Assembly (NCBI RefSeq): GCF_934330165.1
Contig: NZ_CAKRGI010000011.1
Coordinates: 1-62,578, forward strand
DNA: 62,578 nucleotides
Direction: 5' to 3'
DNA from: an uncultured Mediterraneibacter sp.
GTDB taxonomy: Bacteria > Bacillota > Clostridia > Lachnospirales > Lachnospiraceae
Below, in pieces: positions 16,487-25,393 of this stretch. Position 1 is the stretch's first letter. Every line of letters begins with the position of its first letter. The notes beneath the pieces are model-generated. The model was given only the letters and a program-made list of their open reading frames with translations. It was not told the DNA's origin and ran no database searches. The translations under genes and the position numbers were made by a program.

Positions 16487-17974
16487 TCAGATCTTACCAT
16501 TCTGCTGCTTTTCTTCCTTCAGTTCCTCAAGAACTTCCGCGATCAGGACTCTCTCGTCCATCGGATATTTCACGCCTTTGATCTCCTGATAATCCTCATG
16601 CCCTTTTCCTGCAAGCACGATCACATCTCCCACTTCACCGTGACTGATGGCATACTTGATGGCATCCTTACGGTCACAGATCTCCACGTATTTTCCATTG
16701 GTTTTTCCAATACCGGTCTTGATATCATCAATGATCGCCTGCGGCTCTTCAAATCTCGGGTTATCCGAGGTAATGATCGTCAGGTCTGCCAGTCTTCCTG
16801 AAACCTCTCCCATCTCAAACCTTCTGTCTCTGGAACGGTTTCCCCCGCATCCAAATAAGCATACCAGACGCTTCGGATGATATTCTTTCAATGTGGTCAG
16901 AAGACTCTCCAGACTCATCGCATTATGAGCATAATCGATCATCAGCGTAAAATCATCCGACACTTTGACCATCTCAATTCTTCCCTTTACCTTTGCCTTT
17001 TTCAGGGCATCTTTGATCAGTTCTGCCGGTACTTCAAAATGTCTGCATACCGAGATTGCAGTCAGAGAATTGTAGACGCTGAACGTTCCCGGAATGTCGA
17101 TCTCAACATCAAACTCCATCACTCCGGCTACATGATATGCCACTCCCAGATATCCCGGTCTGGATACCAGCCGCACATTTTCTGCACGCAGATCTGCCTT
17201 TTCTGAAAATCCAAAGGTCTCCACTTTGCAAGTTGCCCCTGAGAAAACATCCTCAAAATACTGGTCATCCACATTCGCGATCCCAAGTCTGCACTGCTTG
17301 AACAGAAGTCCCTTACATCTCTTATAATCTTCAAAATCTTTATGTTCATTCGGTCCGATATGGTCTCTTCCCAGATTCGTAAAAATACCGATCTCAAACG
17401 GAATCCCTGCTGTCCTGTGGAGCATCAGTCCCTGCGAAGACACCTCCATGACCACGCAGTCACATCCTTCTTTTACCATCTCTGCAAAATACTGATGGAT
17501 CGTATAGGACTCCGGTGTCGTATTGGCTGCAGGGATCTTTTTCTCTCCGATGATCGCCTCGATCGTTCCGATCAGCCCGACCTTATGTCCTGTCTCCTCC
17601 AGAATAGACTTGATCATATAAGTGGTCGTCGTCTTTCCTTTTGTACCGGTAATTCCCACAATCTTCAGCTTCTCTGCCGGATACCCAAAATACGCTGCTG
17701 ACATCAGTGCCAGTGCATATCTCGTATCTTCGACTTTGATGACCGTCACATCTGCCGGCACTTCCACATCTTTCTCCACAACTAATGCAGCCGCTCCTTT
17801 TTCTGCAACTTCTGCCGCATACTTATGACCGTCTGACACTGCACCGCTGATGCAGACAAAGACAGACCCGTTCTCTACTTTTCTTGAATCATTGATCAGG
17901 GTTGTCACTTCCGTTTCTGCACTTCCCTGAACCACTTTATATTCCAATCGCTCCAATAATGTATCTAATCTCAC
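16487..17974 (-). CDS. murE: UDP-MurNAc-L-Ala-D-Glu--meso-diaminopimelate ligase (MurE)
   Basis: I place the start at the GTG at 17974 because AAGGAGGG precedes it by 7 bases; the longer open frame has no ribosome site. The 495-residue product has the Mur ligase layout: N-terminal UMP-binding domain, ATP loop GITGTKGKTTTTYMI, the carbamoyl-Lys region, and the DNPR motif in the C-terminal domain, which in this family marks meso-DAP rather than lysine as the added residue. So the organism is predicted to make DAP-type peptidoglycan. Confidence 0.95.
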   Translation of the reverse strand: MRLDTLLERLEYKVVQGSAETEVTTLINDSRKVENGSVFVCISGAVSDGHKYAAEVAEKGAAALVVEKDVEVPADVTVIKVEDTRYALALMSAAYFGYPAEKLKIVGITGTKGKTTTTYMIKSILEETGHKVGLIGTIEAIIGEKKIPAANTTPESYTIHQYFAEMVKEGCDCVVMEVSSQGLMLHRTAGIPFEIGIFTNLGRDHIGPNEHKDFEDYKRCKGLLFKQCRLGIANVDDQYFEDVFSGATCKVETFGFSEKADLRAENVRLVSRPGYLGVAYHVAGVMEFDVEIDIPGTFSVYNSLTAISVCRHFEVPAELIKDALKKAKVKGRIEMVKVSDDFTLMIDYAHNAMSLESLLTTLKEYHPKRLVCLFGCGGNRSRDRRFEMGEVSGRLADLTIITSDNPRFEEPQAIIDDIKTGIGKTNGKYVEICDRKDAIKYAISHGEVGDVIVLAGKGHEDYQEIKGVKYPMDERVLIAEVLEELKEEKQQNGKI

Positions 17975-18097
17975 AACGCTTCCCTCCTTGCATAGACTTT
18001 CACTGCTATAGCATAACATAATTTTTCTGTATGTGCCACTTTTTCTCCTGCCTCTGCTGCCCACACTGCCTGTGCCGGGCAATGCATTTTTCTGCTC

Positions 18098-19306
18098 TCA
18101 CTTTTTCTTCGGACGGTACAGAGTTCCTTTTATAACAGTATCTTTCCCAAAACGGCTGTTCAATTCCTCCAGTGCCGCTTTCAGTTTCTTATGCTTTTCA
18201 TCCGGTTCTTCCGGTGGCTTCAGGTCAAAAAGGGTCAGCTGCTCCGGTGCGGACTCTTCCACCAGCTTAGAAGTCCTGATCCCTAACAGTCTTACCGGCT
18301 CTCCGCTCCATAACTCCTGAAATAATTTCCCCGCCTTTTCAAGCAGTACCTCCGGCTGTGCGGACGGCTTTTCCAGCTGCATCTGATGCGATGCATTCCG
18401 AAAATCAAAATACCGGATCTCCACACTGAGCATTCCGGCTTTTTTCCCTGCTTTCTTCAATCTTATGCCGACGCTCTCTGCCAGATTCTTCAGCACTTTT
18501 TCTGCTTCTTCATAGGTGACTGCATCTTCCACCAGTGTCGTTGAATTTCCGATTCCTTTTGCCTCGTCCGGTACAGACTGCACTTGATCATCTCCGATCC
18601 CGTTGGCGAACTCCCACAGCATACGCCCATGACTTTTCAGATGAAGCTCGATCAGTGCCTCCTCTGACCTTGCCAGGTCACCGATCGTATTGATCTCCAG
18701 CTTTTTCAGTATTTCCACACTGGATCTGCCTGCCATATACAGCTCACTGACCGGAAGCGGCCACATCTTCTGCCGGATCTCATCCGGGAAAAGGGTATGC
18801 GTCTTATCCGGTTTTTCAAAGTCTGAAGCCATCTTTGCCAACAGCTTATTCTCTGAAATACCAATATTCACCGTAAAACCAAACTTCCTCTTCACGCCCT
18901 CCCTGATCCATTCAGCTCCCGCCTGCGGAGACGGAAATCTGTCTGCGATCTCCGTAAAATCCATATAACATTCATCCACACTGACCTGCTCAATCTCCTC
19001 CGTAAATGTACGCAGATACTCCATCAGTCTCCGGCTCTTCTCATGATACATTTTATGATCCGGTGCTCTCATGATAAGAGTCGGGCATTTCCGGAATGCA
19101 TTTACAACCGGTTCCCCCGTCCTGATCCCGTACTTTTTTGCCGACGGAGACTTTGCAAGGACAACTCCGTGGCGGGACTTCTGATCCCCGCCAATGATCG
19201 CAGGAATCTGCCGGAGATCTACTTTCCCCCCATTTTTCAGCTCCTCTACTGCCGTCCAGCTTAAATATGCAGAATTTACATCAATATGAAAAATTATTTT
19301 CCGCAT
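18098..19306 (-). CDS. dinB: Y-family DNA polymerase (DinB/Pol IV)
   Basis: 402 residues. Translesion polymerase. Motifs: HIDVNSAYLSW (motif I; the usual DMDAFFAS is replaced, as in many Clostridia), the catalytic QVSVDECYMDFTE pair (Asp-Glu), helix-hairpin-helix region (LEINTIGDLARS) and a C-terminal little-finger domain. Ends in a lysine-rich tail where a beta-clamp peptide could sit (EQLTLFDL at about 355-362 is a good QLxLF clamp-binding motif). Same direction as murE with a 123-bp gap from the murE start. Confidence 0.93.
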   Translation of the reverse strand: MRKIIFHIDVNSAYLSWTAVEELKNGGKVDLRQIPAIIGGDQKSRHGVVLAKSPSAKKYGIRTGEPVVNAFRKCPTLIMRAPDHKMYHEKSRRLMEYLRTFTEEIEQVSVDECYMDFTEIADRFPSPQAGAEWIREGVKRKFGFTVNIGISENKLLAKMASDFEKPDKTHTLFPDEIRQKMWPLPVSELYMAGRSSVEILKKLEINTIGDLARSEEALIELHLKSHGRMLWEFANGIGDDQVQSVPDEAKGIGNSTTLVEDAVTYEEAEKVLKNLAESVGIRLKKAGKKAGMLSVEIRYFDFRNASHQMQLEKPSAQPEVLLEKAGKLFQELWSGEPVRLLGIRTSKLVEESAPEQLTLFDLKPPEEPDEKHKKLKAALEELNSRFGKDTVIKGTLYRPKKK

Positions 19307-19360
19307 AGAATGCTCCCCTTTTATATGATAGTCAGATACCTTTCATTTCTTGTATACATT

Positions 19361-19405
19361 AAAAATCCCCGTGATACAGTACTTTTATTGTACCATACCA
19401 CGGGG
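19361..19405 (-). terminator. terminator of the pilus operon
   Basis: On the minus strand CCCCGTG and CACGGGG close an extended hairpin with inner GTAC/GTAC pairing, followed by ATTTTT. It lies just past the sortase stop codon and separates the pilus genes from dinB. Confidence 0.85.
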
Positions 19406-19411
19406 GGCTTT

Positions 19412-20401
19412 TCATCTCTTTCTTCTCTGCCTCAATTTTTCAGAAGCTGTCTCCGGTCTATGACGAACCTTTTTTCGCTTTTTCCGATACTTTTTCTTCT
19501 TTTTTCTTTTTCCCTTATTTGAATAATTCTGCTTCTTTTCCTGCTTTTTCTTTTTTATATAGAGGAAAAGAAGAATTGCAAGTAAGATTCCCAATGCTGC
19601 TCCAATAATCTGAAGTGCCACACTCCTATGCCCGAACAGGCTTTTCAGCTTATCCCAGATACTTCTGTCTCCCGCCTTCTTCCGGTCTTTATCCAGCTGA
19701 TCCTTATCGTAAGCTGTACGCTTTCCTCGGACAAGCAGACGGTGTGTATTCTTACCGAATGGGGTACAGGTAACCAGTGTCACATAATCTTCATCCGGGT
19801 CGATCATCAAAAGACTGGTATCCTCCGGTTCAACAACCGAAATCTGATCCACCTTATATGCCAGTGTCTCATCCAGTACATGAATATAGAAGTGATCTCC
19901 TTTTTCCAACTGATCCAGATTGGTAAAAAAGAGGGCAGTCGGAAGCCCTGAATGCCCTGACAGCACGCAATGAGTTCCCTTACCGCCCATTGGAAGTGAC
20001 GTATTCTCCAAATGTCCGATACCCTTTTCCAGCGTCTCCTTTGACGTTCCATGATACACCGGAAGATACACATCAATCTTTGGTATCTCCACATATGCCA
20101 TCACTCCGTCTACATTCAGAAGCCCTTTGTAATCTGTACTGAGAGTTTTCCACGCCTCTTCATCAAACGGATCTGTCAGAACAGTCCGGTTATTCACAAG
20201 CCCCTCATTGTATTCCCTTACGGCCTGCTTCATTTCCTCCAGTTCCTGTTCTGACATAGAATCCGACTTTTCTTCATATTCCTGAATGACATTTCCCTGG
20301 TGCTTTTGCATATACCAGTTACTGATATTCGGATAAAAGAACATCCCAACTCCCAGAAGAATCACCATAAATGCAAATATTGTCGAAAAATGCTTTTTCA
20401 T
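19412..20401 (-). CDS. class C (pilin-polymerising) sortase
   Basis: 329 residues. N-terminal membrane anchor (about 7-25), lid motif DPF (77-79) typical of class C sortases, catalytic His150 (LSGHSGL), Cys212 (LVTCTPFG) and Arg221 (THRLLVRG), a second membrane segment (about 262-284), then a very basic Lys/Arg tail of about 45 residues in the cytoplasm. Class C enzymes join pilins through the pilin-motif lysine. It follows the LPQTG pilin by 7 bp and is the last gene of the pilus operon. The long basic tail is unusual. Confidence 0.93.
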   Translation of the reverse strand: MKKHFSTIFAFMVILLGVGMFFYPNISNWYMQKHQGNVIQEYEEKSDSMSEQELEEMKQAVREYNEGLVNNRTVLTDPFDEEAWKTLSTDYKGLLNVDGVMAYVEIPKIDVYLPVYHGTSKETLEKGIGHLENTSLPMGGKGTHCVLSGHSGLPTALFFTNLDQLEKGDHFYIHVLDETLAYKVDQISVVEPEDTSLLMIDPDEDYVTLVTCTPFGKNTHRLLVRGKRTAYDKDQLDKDRKKAGDRSIWDKLKSLFGHRSVALQIIGAALGILLAILLFLYIKKKKQEKKQNYSNKGKRKKKKKYRKKRKKVRHRPETASEKLRQRRKR

Positions 20402-20408
20402 TTTTTAT

Positions 20409-22118
20409 TTATCTTCTACTCTGCTTTCTGGATTTTCCTCTGGATAATGCGAAAAAAGCTACACCAAATACTACCAGTCCTGCACCCACGATCGACATAA
20501 TGAACATTGCTGCATCACCGGTCTGTGGAAGGGTAAAGCCCTTTGTATTAGTAATTTTATCACTTGTATAAGTATTCACTTTTCCAATAGTAACTGCTAC
20601 CGGCTCATTTTTAAGTACATATCCGGTCGGAGCTTTAGTCTCTTTTACATAATATGTTGTTGCATCAAGACCATCAATGGTAAAATGCCCATCATTGGTT
20701 GTAGTGATCGTATCCACCTTTGTATCACCAGAACCTGTACCAACTGTATTGGCTACACGATAAGCACCAGCTATGACACCAGCATCATTTGTTAACTGAA
20801 CTAACTCAATTGGATTCCGATTCCCCTCAGCATCGCCTGCTGACTTATACAGTTTAAATTCTGCACCTTTCAGTCCTTTAGTTGTATCCGTGGAATCTAC
20901 TTTCTGTACTTTCAGACCAAAACTTTTTACAGGTACATTTGTTTCTTCTGTATTACGGTTGTTATTTGTGTCTGTCGTCCAGATATTTTTCGGCCATATC
21001 AATGTTGCCTTATTCTTAATCTCTTTTCCGATGGTAATCTTTTCTACTTTAGATGTATACGTAATCGTCAGTTTCTGACCATTGACAGCTGCTTTATGCA
21101 TATTAAATTCAATTTTAAAGCCTCTGGCATTTTCTGTAGCCGTTGTTTCACTTCCAGATTCCAAAGTATCCTTACTATAATAAGTAATTCTATAATCTGC
21201 CTTATCGGCTGCACTGATATCTGTTCCTGCCGTAAGCGATTCATCTGTATTTGTTCCATTTTTAATAACTAAATTATTTGCTCCAATGATTCCAGCTTCC
21301 ATGCTGTCGTTTACATTAAAAGTAAAATCCTTTGCCTCTGGATCAAATGTCGGAGCAGTTACCGTAATCTTATAATCTACATTATCATTTACAGCAACTG
21401 TCTTATCAGTTGGATCCGTAATCTCCTTTTCAATAGACGGTGTGGCACGCTTTGCGTCTATTACTACATTATGAATATAATAGTTATCTGGATTTTCCTT
21501 GTTACCCTTACCATCAACTTTGGTTTCAACACCAGCTTCCGGATCGAGTGTTGCTGTTATTGGTGCATATACATTCGTTCCGGTTATTTTCACTATATAC
21601 TGTCCAAAAGGAACATCTTCAAATACAACGCTTCCTGACTCGCCTGCTGTCTTTGAAGTTCCGAATTCTTCTCCAGCCTTTTCATTTTCATTATTACTAT
21701 TAATTGCTACCAGTATCTTCTGGTACACTTTTGACTGAAAGTCTGCATCACTTTCAAATTTAGCTTTAAAATTAGCAGGCGTCAATTGCGTTGTAGTATC
21801 TGTTGTCCATGCACTCTGAACGGCTGCTTGTACACCATTGGCCCATGCATAGTCCTTACTATTTGTTGCCGGATTGTATGTAATATTTACAATTTTATAG
21901 AGCGTAGCCACATCGCCTTCTGCCATCCCGTTTACAGTAATGGTGCCAGTTTCAGTTCCATTTGATACCAGGGTTCCCATTCCCGCTGCGGTTGTCTCTA
22001 CAGCCCCCTGGTTTGGTACTCCAGTTTTATCTTCTGCCATGGTTGCCATGGACATACCAAGCAAAGTAACCACTGCAAGCCCTGCTGCTGCAATACGTCT
22101 TAAGATTCCCTTTTTCAT
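20409..22118 (-). CDS. backbone (major) pilin, LPQTG-anchored
   Basis: 569 residues. Signal peptide (1-29, hydrophobic LAVVTLLGMSMATMA), then Ig-like pilin domains. The pilin motif is seen as LIWPKN (Lys377), an E-box as YYVKETKAPTGY (about 489-500), and the sorting signal as LPQTGD (530-535) followed by a hydrophobic stretch and an Arg/Lys tail. CnaB/SpaA-type isopeptide domains are implied by GAEFKLYK and the E-box. Class C sortase in the next gene should polymerise it. Extracellular fibre subunit; adhesion role is inferred. Confidence 0.93.
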   Translation of the reverse strand: MKKGILRRIAAAGLAVVTLLGMSMATMAEDKTGVPNQGAVETTAAGMGTLVSNGTETGTITVNGMAEGDVATLYKIVNITYNPATNSKDYAWANGVQAAVQSAWTTDTTTQLTPANFKAKFESDADFQSKVYQKILVAINSNNENEKAGEEFGTSKTAGESGSVVFEDVPFGQYIVKITGTNVYAPITATLDPEAGVETKVDGKGNKENPDNYYIHNVVIDAKRATPSIEKEITDPTDKTVAVNDNVDYKITVTAPTFDPEAKDFTFNVNDSMEAGIIGANNLVIKNGTNTDESLTAGTDISAADKADYRITYYSKDTLESGSETTATENARGFKIEFNMHKAAVNGQKLTITYTSKVEKITIGKEIKNKATLIWPKNIWTTDTNNNRNTEETNVPVKSFGLKVQKVDSTDTTKGLKGAEFKLYKSAGDAEGNRNPIELVQLTNDAGVIAGAYRVANTVGTGSGDTKVDTITTTNDGHFTIDGLDATTYYVKETKAPTGYVLKNEPVAVTIGKVNTYTSDKITNTKGFTLPQTGDAAMFIMSIVGAGLVVFGVAFFALSRGKSRKQSRR

Positions 22119-22197
22119 CTCTTGTTCATCCTTTCTTACTATCCTTATTAATTTATTTCCAAAGCATCTCTGCTTTTGGGGAACATATTTTTTTCAG

Positions 22198-24975
22198 TTA
22201 TCTGACCTGCCTTTTTCTTTTATTCAGATACAGCCAGCTTACTGCTCCTGCTATTAAAACCATTCCAAGCACTGTACAGACATCGTAGCCTCCGTCATAT
22301 CCTGTAGTTGGAAGTGAAATTCCAATATTGGTCATTGTGATAGAGTATTCATTCTTCACATCCGGAAGCTGATTCGCTGCCTTTCCATCTATTGATACTT
22401 CACCAGCCGCACTAATAGTGACTGTATAGATCTTGCCAATGGCTTTTACCGCACTTGCGGAAGCCGATCCATCTGCCTCCTCTTTCTTGATATATTCATA
22501 TCCCGTAGGAAGCTTTGTCTCTGCAAGATACCAGCTTGTATTCAATGGAAGTTTATCAAATACCGCCTCTGCTTTTTCCTGATCTTCTGTCAACTTGGTT
22601 GTAATTTCCTTTTCTGCAACTACATCTACTGAATTATTTTCACCCAGTTGCAGAGTCTTTTTATCTGCCTCGTTGTCTACAGTTGGATTATATTCCCGAT
22701 ATAAGGTGAATTCTGCACCTTCCAACGGATTTTCCGAATCGTCCTGCTTATACACTCTCAATGTCGCTGACTTTGGATTCGTCACAGTGACAGTCTTGAC
22801 CGCATCCTGATTTCCCTGCCAGCGGTCTGCCGATACATACTCACCACCAAAGCTCATCTCCACCGTTACATTTCGATATTCCTCTCTGGTAAGCCTCTGT
22901 ATTTCTGCCTGAACCGTCTCAATCAGTTTATTCTGGTCTTGCAGATAGGTTACATTATCCGATACAGGGTTCGTTGTTCTTTGCTGCGTAATCCTGTAGG
23001 TCATTTCACCTTCTTCACCGGTTTTCTGAAGTCCTGCGGTCCACGTGAGCTTTATTTCATTCAACGGACTGGTATTATTCTCAGGAATCGAAAGTGCCAG
23101 TTCCTGATCACTTTTTACTTTCACATAAAATCCATCCTCTATGGTCTCATTCTGCGTAACCAGCTTACCATCGTCATCGACCGATCCGTCATTCGTCACC
23201 AGACTATCTCCATCCTCTGTACTCTTTCCGGTGGTTGCATTTTTTAACATCCAGTCTTTCTCTTTTACAGTTTTAATTTCAAACGCTTCATTTTTAATCA
23301 GATAATATCCACCGGACTCCAGTCCTGAGTAGTTTACCACTCCATTCTCATCAGATTTCAGACCGCTCTGAACCAGTTCATCTCCTTCTCCAGGTATCAT
23401 GCTGGTTCCATTGCATTTATACAAAGTATAACAACCGTCCTTATCTTTAAAAGAAACTGCTCCATCCGCATCCGTCATCTGCACATCTTCTTTGGTCGCA
23501 TTTAAAGTGTATCCCTCTGGCACTTTTGTCTCAACGAAATAATACGTTCCATCTTTCAGATTTCCCTGATACACATCACCATTCTTATCGGTCGTTACCG
23601 TTGTAATCAACGGATCTTCTGTCTCATTTTCTTCCTTACATTTATAAAGGTTAAATGTTGCATTAGATACAGCATTCCCTTTTTCATCCTGCTTGTGCAG
23701 ATGGATGATCCCTTCGGAAATTGCATTGGCAGTAACGGAAGTATATATTTGTACATTTACGGTTTTTCTTCCTTTTACCGTTCCCTGTCCTGCCGTTATC
23801 TGCTCCTCATCATCTGTTGCATTTTCATCTGCTGCATACACTTCATATTCACTGGATCTTGCTCCCATGAATCCCATCCTGAGATCTCCAACGCTTCTGA
23901 TCCCTTTAAAAACAGCTCTGGCACATGCTGCATATACTCCCTGGGACAAATTATCACTCTGATCCTTTCTCACGTTTTCTATCGTTGCATCTTTTATGGT
24001 GCTGCTTTTCAGATAAGTTATCCCCGTATCATCCAAACTGACTGGGGCATTTCCAATCATGATATCCATAGGAATTTCGCCCGTCTCCAGTCCCTGCTCT
24101 TTCTCCTGTGCCGTTCCCTTCATCAGATAAATGATATCCGGTGCTAATATCTGAGAACTTACATTCGGAGTTAACAGATCTAAGTCAATACGTCCATCGC
24201 CTTTTTTAAAATATTTGATAATACTATTTTGTGCCAGCCGAATTCTCACATTCCGGTTCTTTTCGCCAAAATAAGATTTTTTTTCTTCATCCGTGGACAC
24301 ATCCACTCCCGGAATATAGCCTTTTCCACTTTCAAGTTCTGTGATATCCGTAATCATATTATAAGATAAATTAATTACCGCAGCTCTTCTCAGGAGTTTT
24401 ATGCCCACAATACTTCTGACACTATTTTCTTCATCTTTGATGACATTTCCAACCTCATCCACCTGGCGATGACTGGCATTAATAACACCTGTAAAATAGC
24501 TTAAAATTAATCTTACCGCACTCTCCGTATCTACCTGCTGCTGTGAAGGATCAGTAATAACTCCCTCTTCTTTTCCTGCATCTATTATTTCCTGTGCAGT
24601 AAGAGTCTTTCTCGCCCACCACTGATTTGCATCCGTATCTGCCCACACTTTAATCCCTGACCGGAAATTATTTGGACTTGCTGAGATAGAATCGTAGACA
24701 GCCTTCGCAAAATTTTCATCTTCTATCCCGGCTTTCATTATATTTTTAACTGTAAATACACCCTGAAGTCCCAATAATTCCTGTATTTCATCCAATGTGG
24801 AGGTCTTTGCTCTGGTATCCTGCTGAACTGTCTCTTCGGAACTGTCATCCTCTTCAGCCCTGCTCACAAATCCCGACTGCAGACATGTCCCCATAAGAAT
24901 GATCCATACAAGAATCAGTGAAAAAATCCTTTTCTTCCTGCCTATGGAATGAGTTCTAAAAAAATACCTGTTCAC
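22198..24975 (-). CDS. pilus tip/ancillary protein with SpaA-like domains, LPTTG-anchored
   Basis: 925 residues from a GTG start (24975) preceded by GAAGGGATG. Signal peptide/first membrane segment at about 15-40. Residues about 60-420 form a large N-terminal region with no family I recognise; it has no obvious von Willebrand fold. After it come repeated SpaA/CnaB-like domains (GNAVSNATFNLYKC, GTYYFVETKVPEGYTL, NPLEGAEFTLYRE, SWYLAETKLPTGYEY) and the anchor LPTTGYDGG with a hydrophobic tail. First gene of the operon, as expected for a tip adhesin. Confidence 0.88.
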   Translation of the reverse strand: MNRYFFRTHSIGRKKRIFSLILVWIILMGTCLQSGFVSRAEEDDSSEETVQQDTRAKTSTLDEIQELLGLQGVFTVKNIMKAGIEDENFAKAVYDSISASPNNFRSGIKVWADTDANQWWARKTLTAQEIIDAGKEEGVITDPSQQQVDTESAVRLILSYFTGVINASHRQVDEVGNVIKDEENSVRSIVGIKLLRRAAVINLSYNMITDITELESGKGYIPGVDVSTDEEKKSYFGEKNRNVRIRLAQNSIIKYFKKGDGRIDLDLLTPNVSSQILAPDIIYLMKGTAQEKEQGLETGEIPMDIMIGNAPVSLDDTGITYLKSSTIKDATIENVRKDQSDNLSQGVYAACARAVFKGIRSVGDLRMGFMGARSSEYEVYAADENATDDEEQITAGQGTVKGRKTVNVQIYTSVTANAISEGIIHLHKQDEKGNAVSNATFNLYKCKEENETEDPLITTVTTDKNGDVYQGNLKDGTYYFVETKVPEGYTLNATKEDVQMTDADGAVSFKDKDGCYTLYKCNGTSMIPGEGDELVQSGLKSDENGVVNYSGLESGGYYLIKNEAFEIKTVKEKDWMLKNATTGKSTEDGDSLVTNDGSVDDDGKLVTQNETIEDGFYVKVKSDQELALSIPENNTSPLNEIKLTWTAGLQKTGEEGEMTYRITQQRTTNPVSDNVTYLQDQNKLIETVQAEIQRLTREEYRNVTVEMSFGGEYVSADRWQGNQDAVKTVTVTNPKSATLRVYKQDDSENPLEGAEFTLYREYNPTVDNEADKKTLQLGENNSVDVVAEKEITTKLTEDQEKAEAVFDKLPLNTSWYLAETKLPTGYEYIKKEEADGSASASAVKAIGKIYTVTISAAGEVSIDGKAANQLPDVKNEYSITMTNIGISLPTTGYDGGYDVCTVLGMVLIAGAVSWLYLNKRKRQVR

Positions 24976-25152
24976 GTTACCATCCCTTCTCTATTAATAA
25001 ATCCAGTATATCAATTTCTCCAGAAAATTTTGCATCCATTTTATCAAAAATCTCTTTCAAACCTGCTATTGTATTCTACTATTTCACATGTCACGAAATA
25101 ATTTCTCTTCTCATTACTAGAACATCTGATATATTTTCAAACACATATTATC

Positions 25153-25181
25153 ATCTTAATATTTTATCCATATTTTGTCAA
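25153..25181 (-). promoter_or_regulatory. pilus operon promoter
   Basis: Minus strand: TTGACA (25176-25181), exactly 17 bp, TAAGAT (25153-25158). This predicts a start near 25146 and a 5' leader of about 170 bases before the tip-protein start codon. Confidence 0.75.
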
Positions 25182-25217
25182 TTCTTTATTTGGCAAAATT
25201 CCGCCCTCAATCATTGA

Positions 25218-25227
25218 CCCCCCCCCC
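25218..25227. repeat. homopolymer of 10 C (10 G on the pilus coding strand)
   Basis: An uninterrupted run of ten identical bases in otherwise AT-rich intergenic DNA. It lies 36 bp upstream of the -35 box of the pilus promoter. Tracts like this are prone to length change by slippage. Confidence 0.9.
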
Positions 25228-25323
25228 AAAAATTCTGATAATTCATGCTTTTTGTTCATTTTTTCATTTCTTTTTCTTGCAATTCTCTCTTTTTCTTCAA
25301 ATTTCACCTTTTCCCCAATTCAA

Positions 25324-25366
25324 TCAAAAAAAGACAGGACCGACATTTTTCATCAATCCTGTCTTT
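25324..25366 (-). terminator. clpB terminator
   Basis: Minus strand AAAGACAGGA and TCCTGTCTTT form a perfect 10-bp stem followed by TTTTTTTG. It lies 28 bp past the clpB stop codon. Confidence 0.9.
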
Positions 25367-25393
25367 CACATTTATGAAATTTTCTTTCTGACC

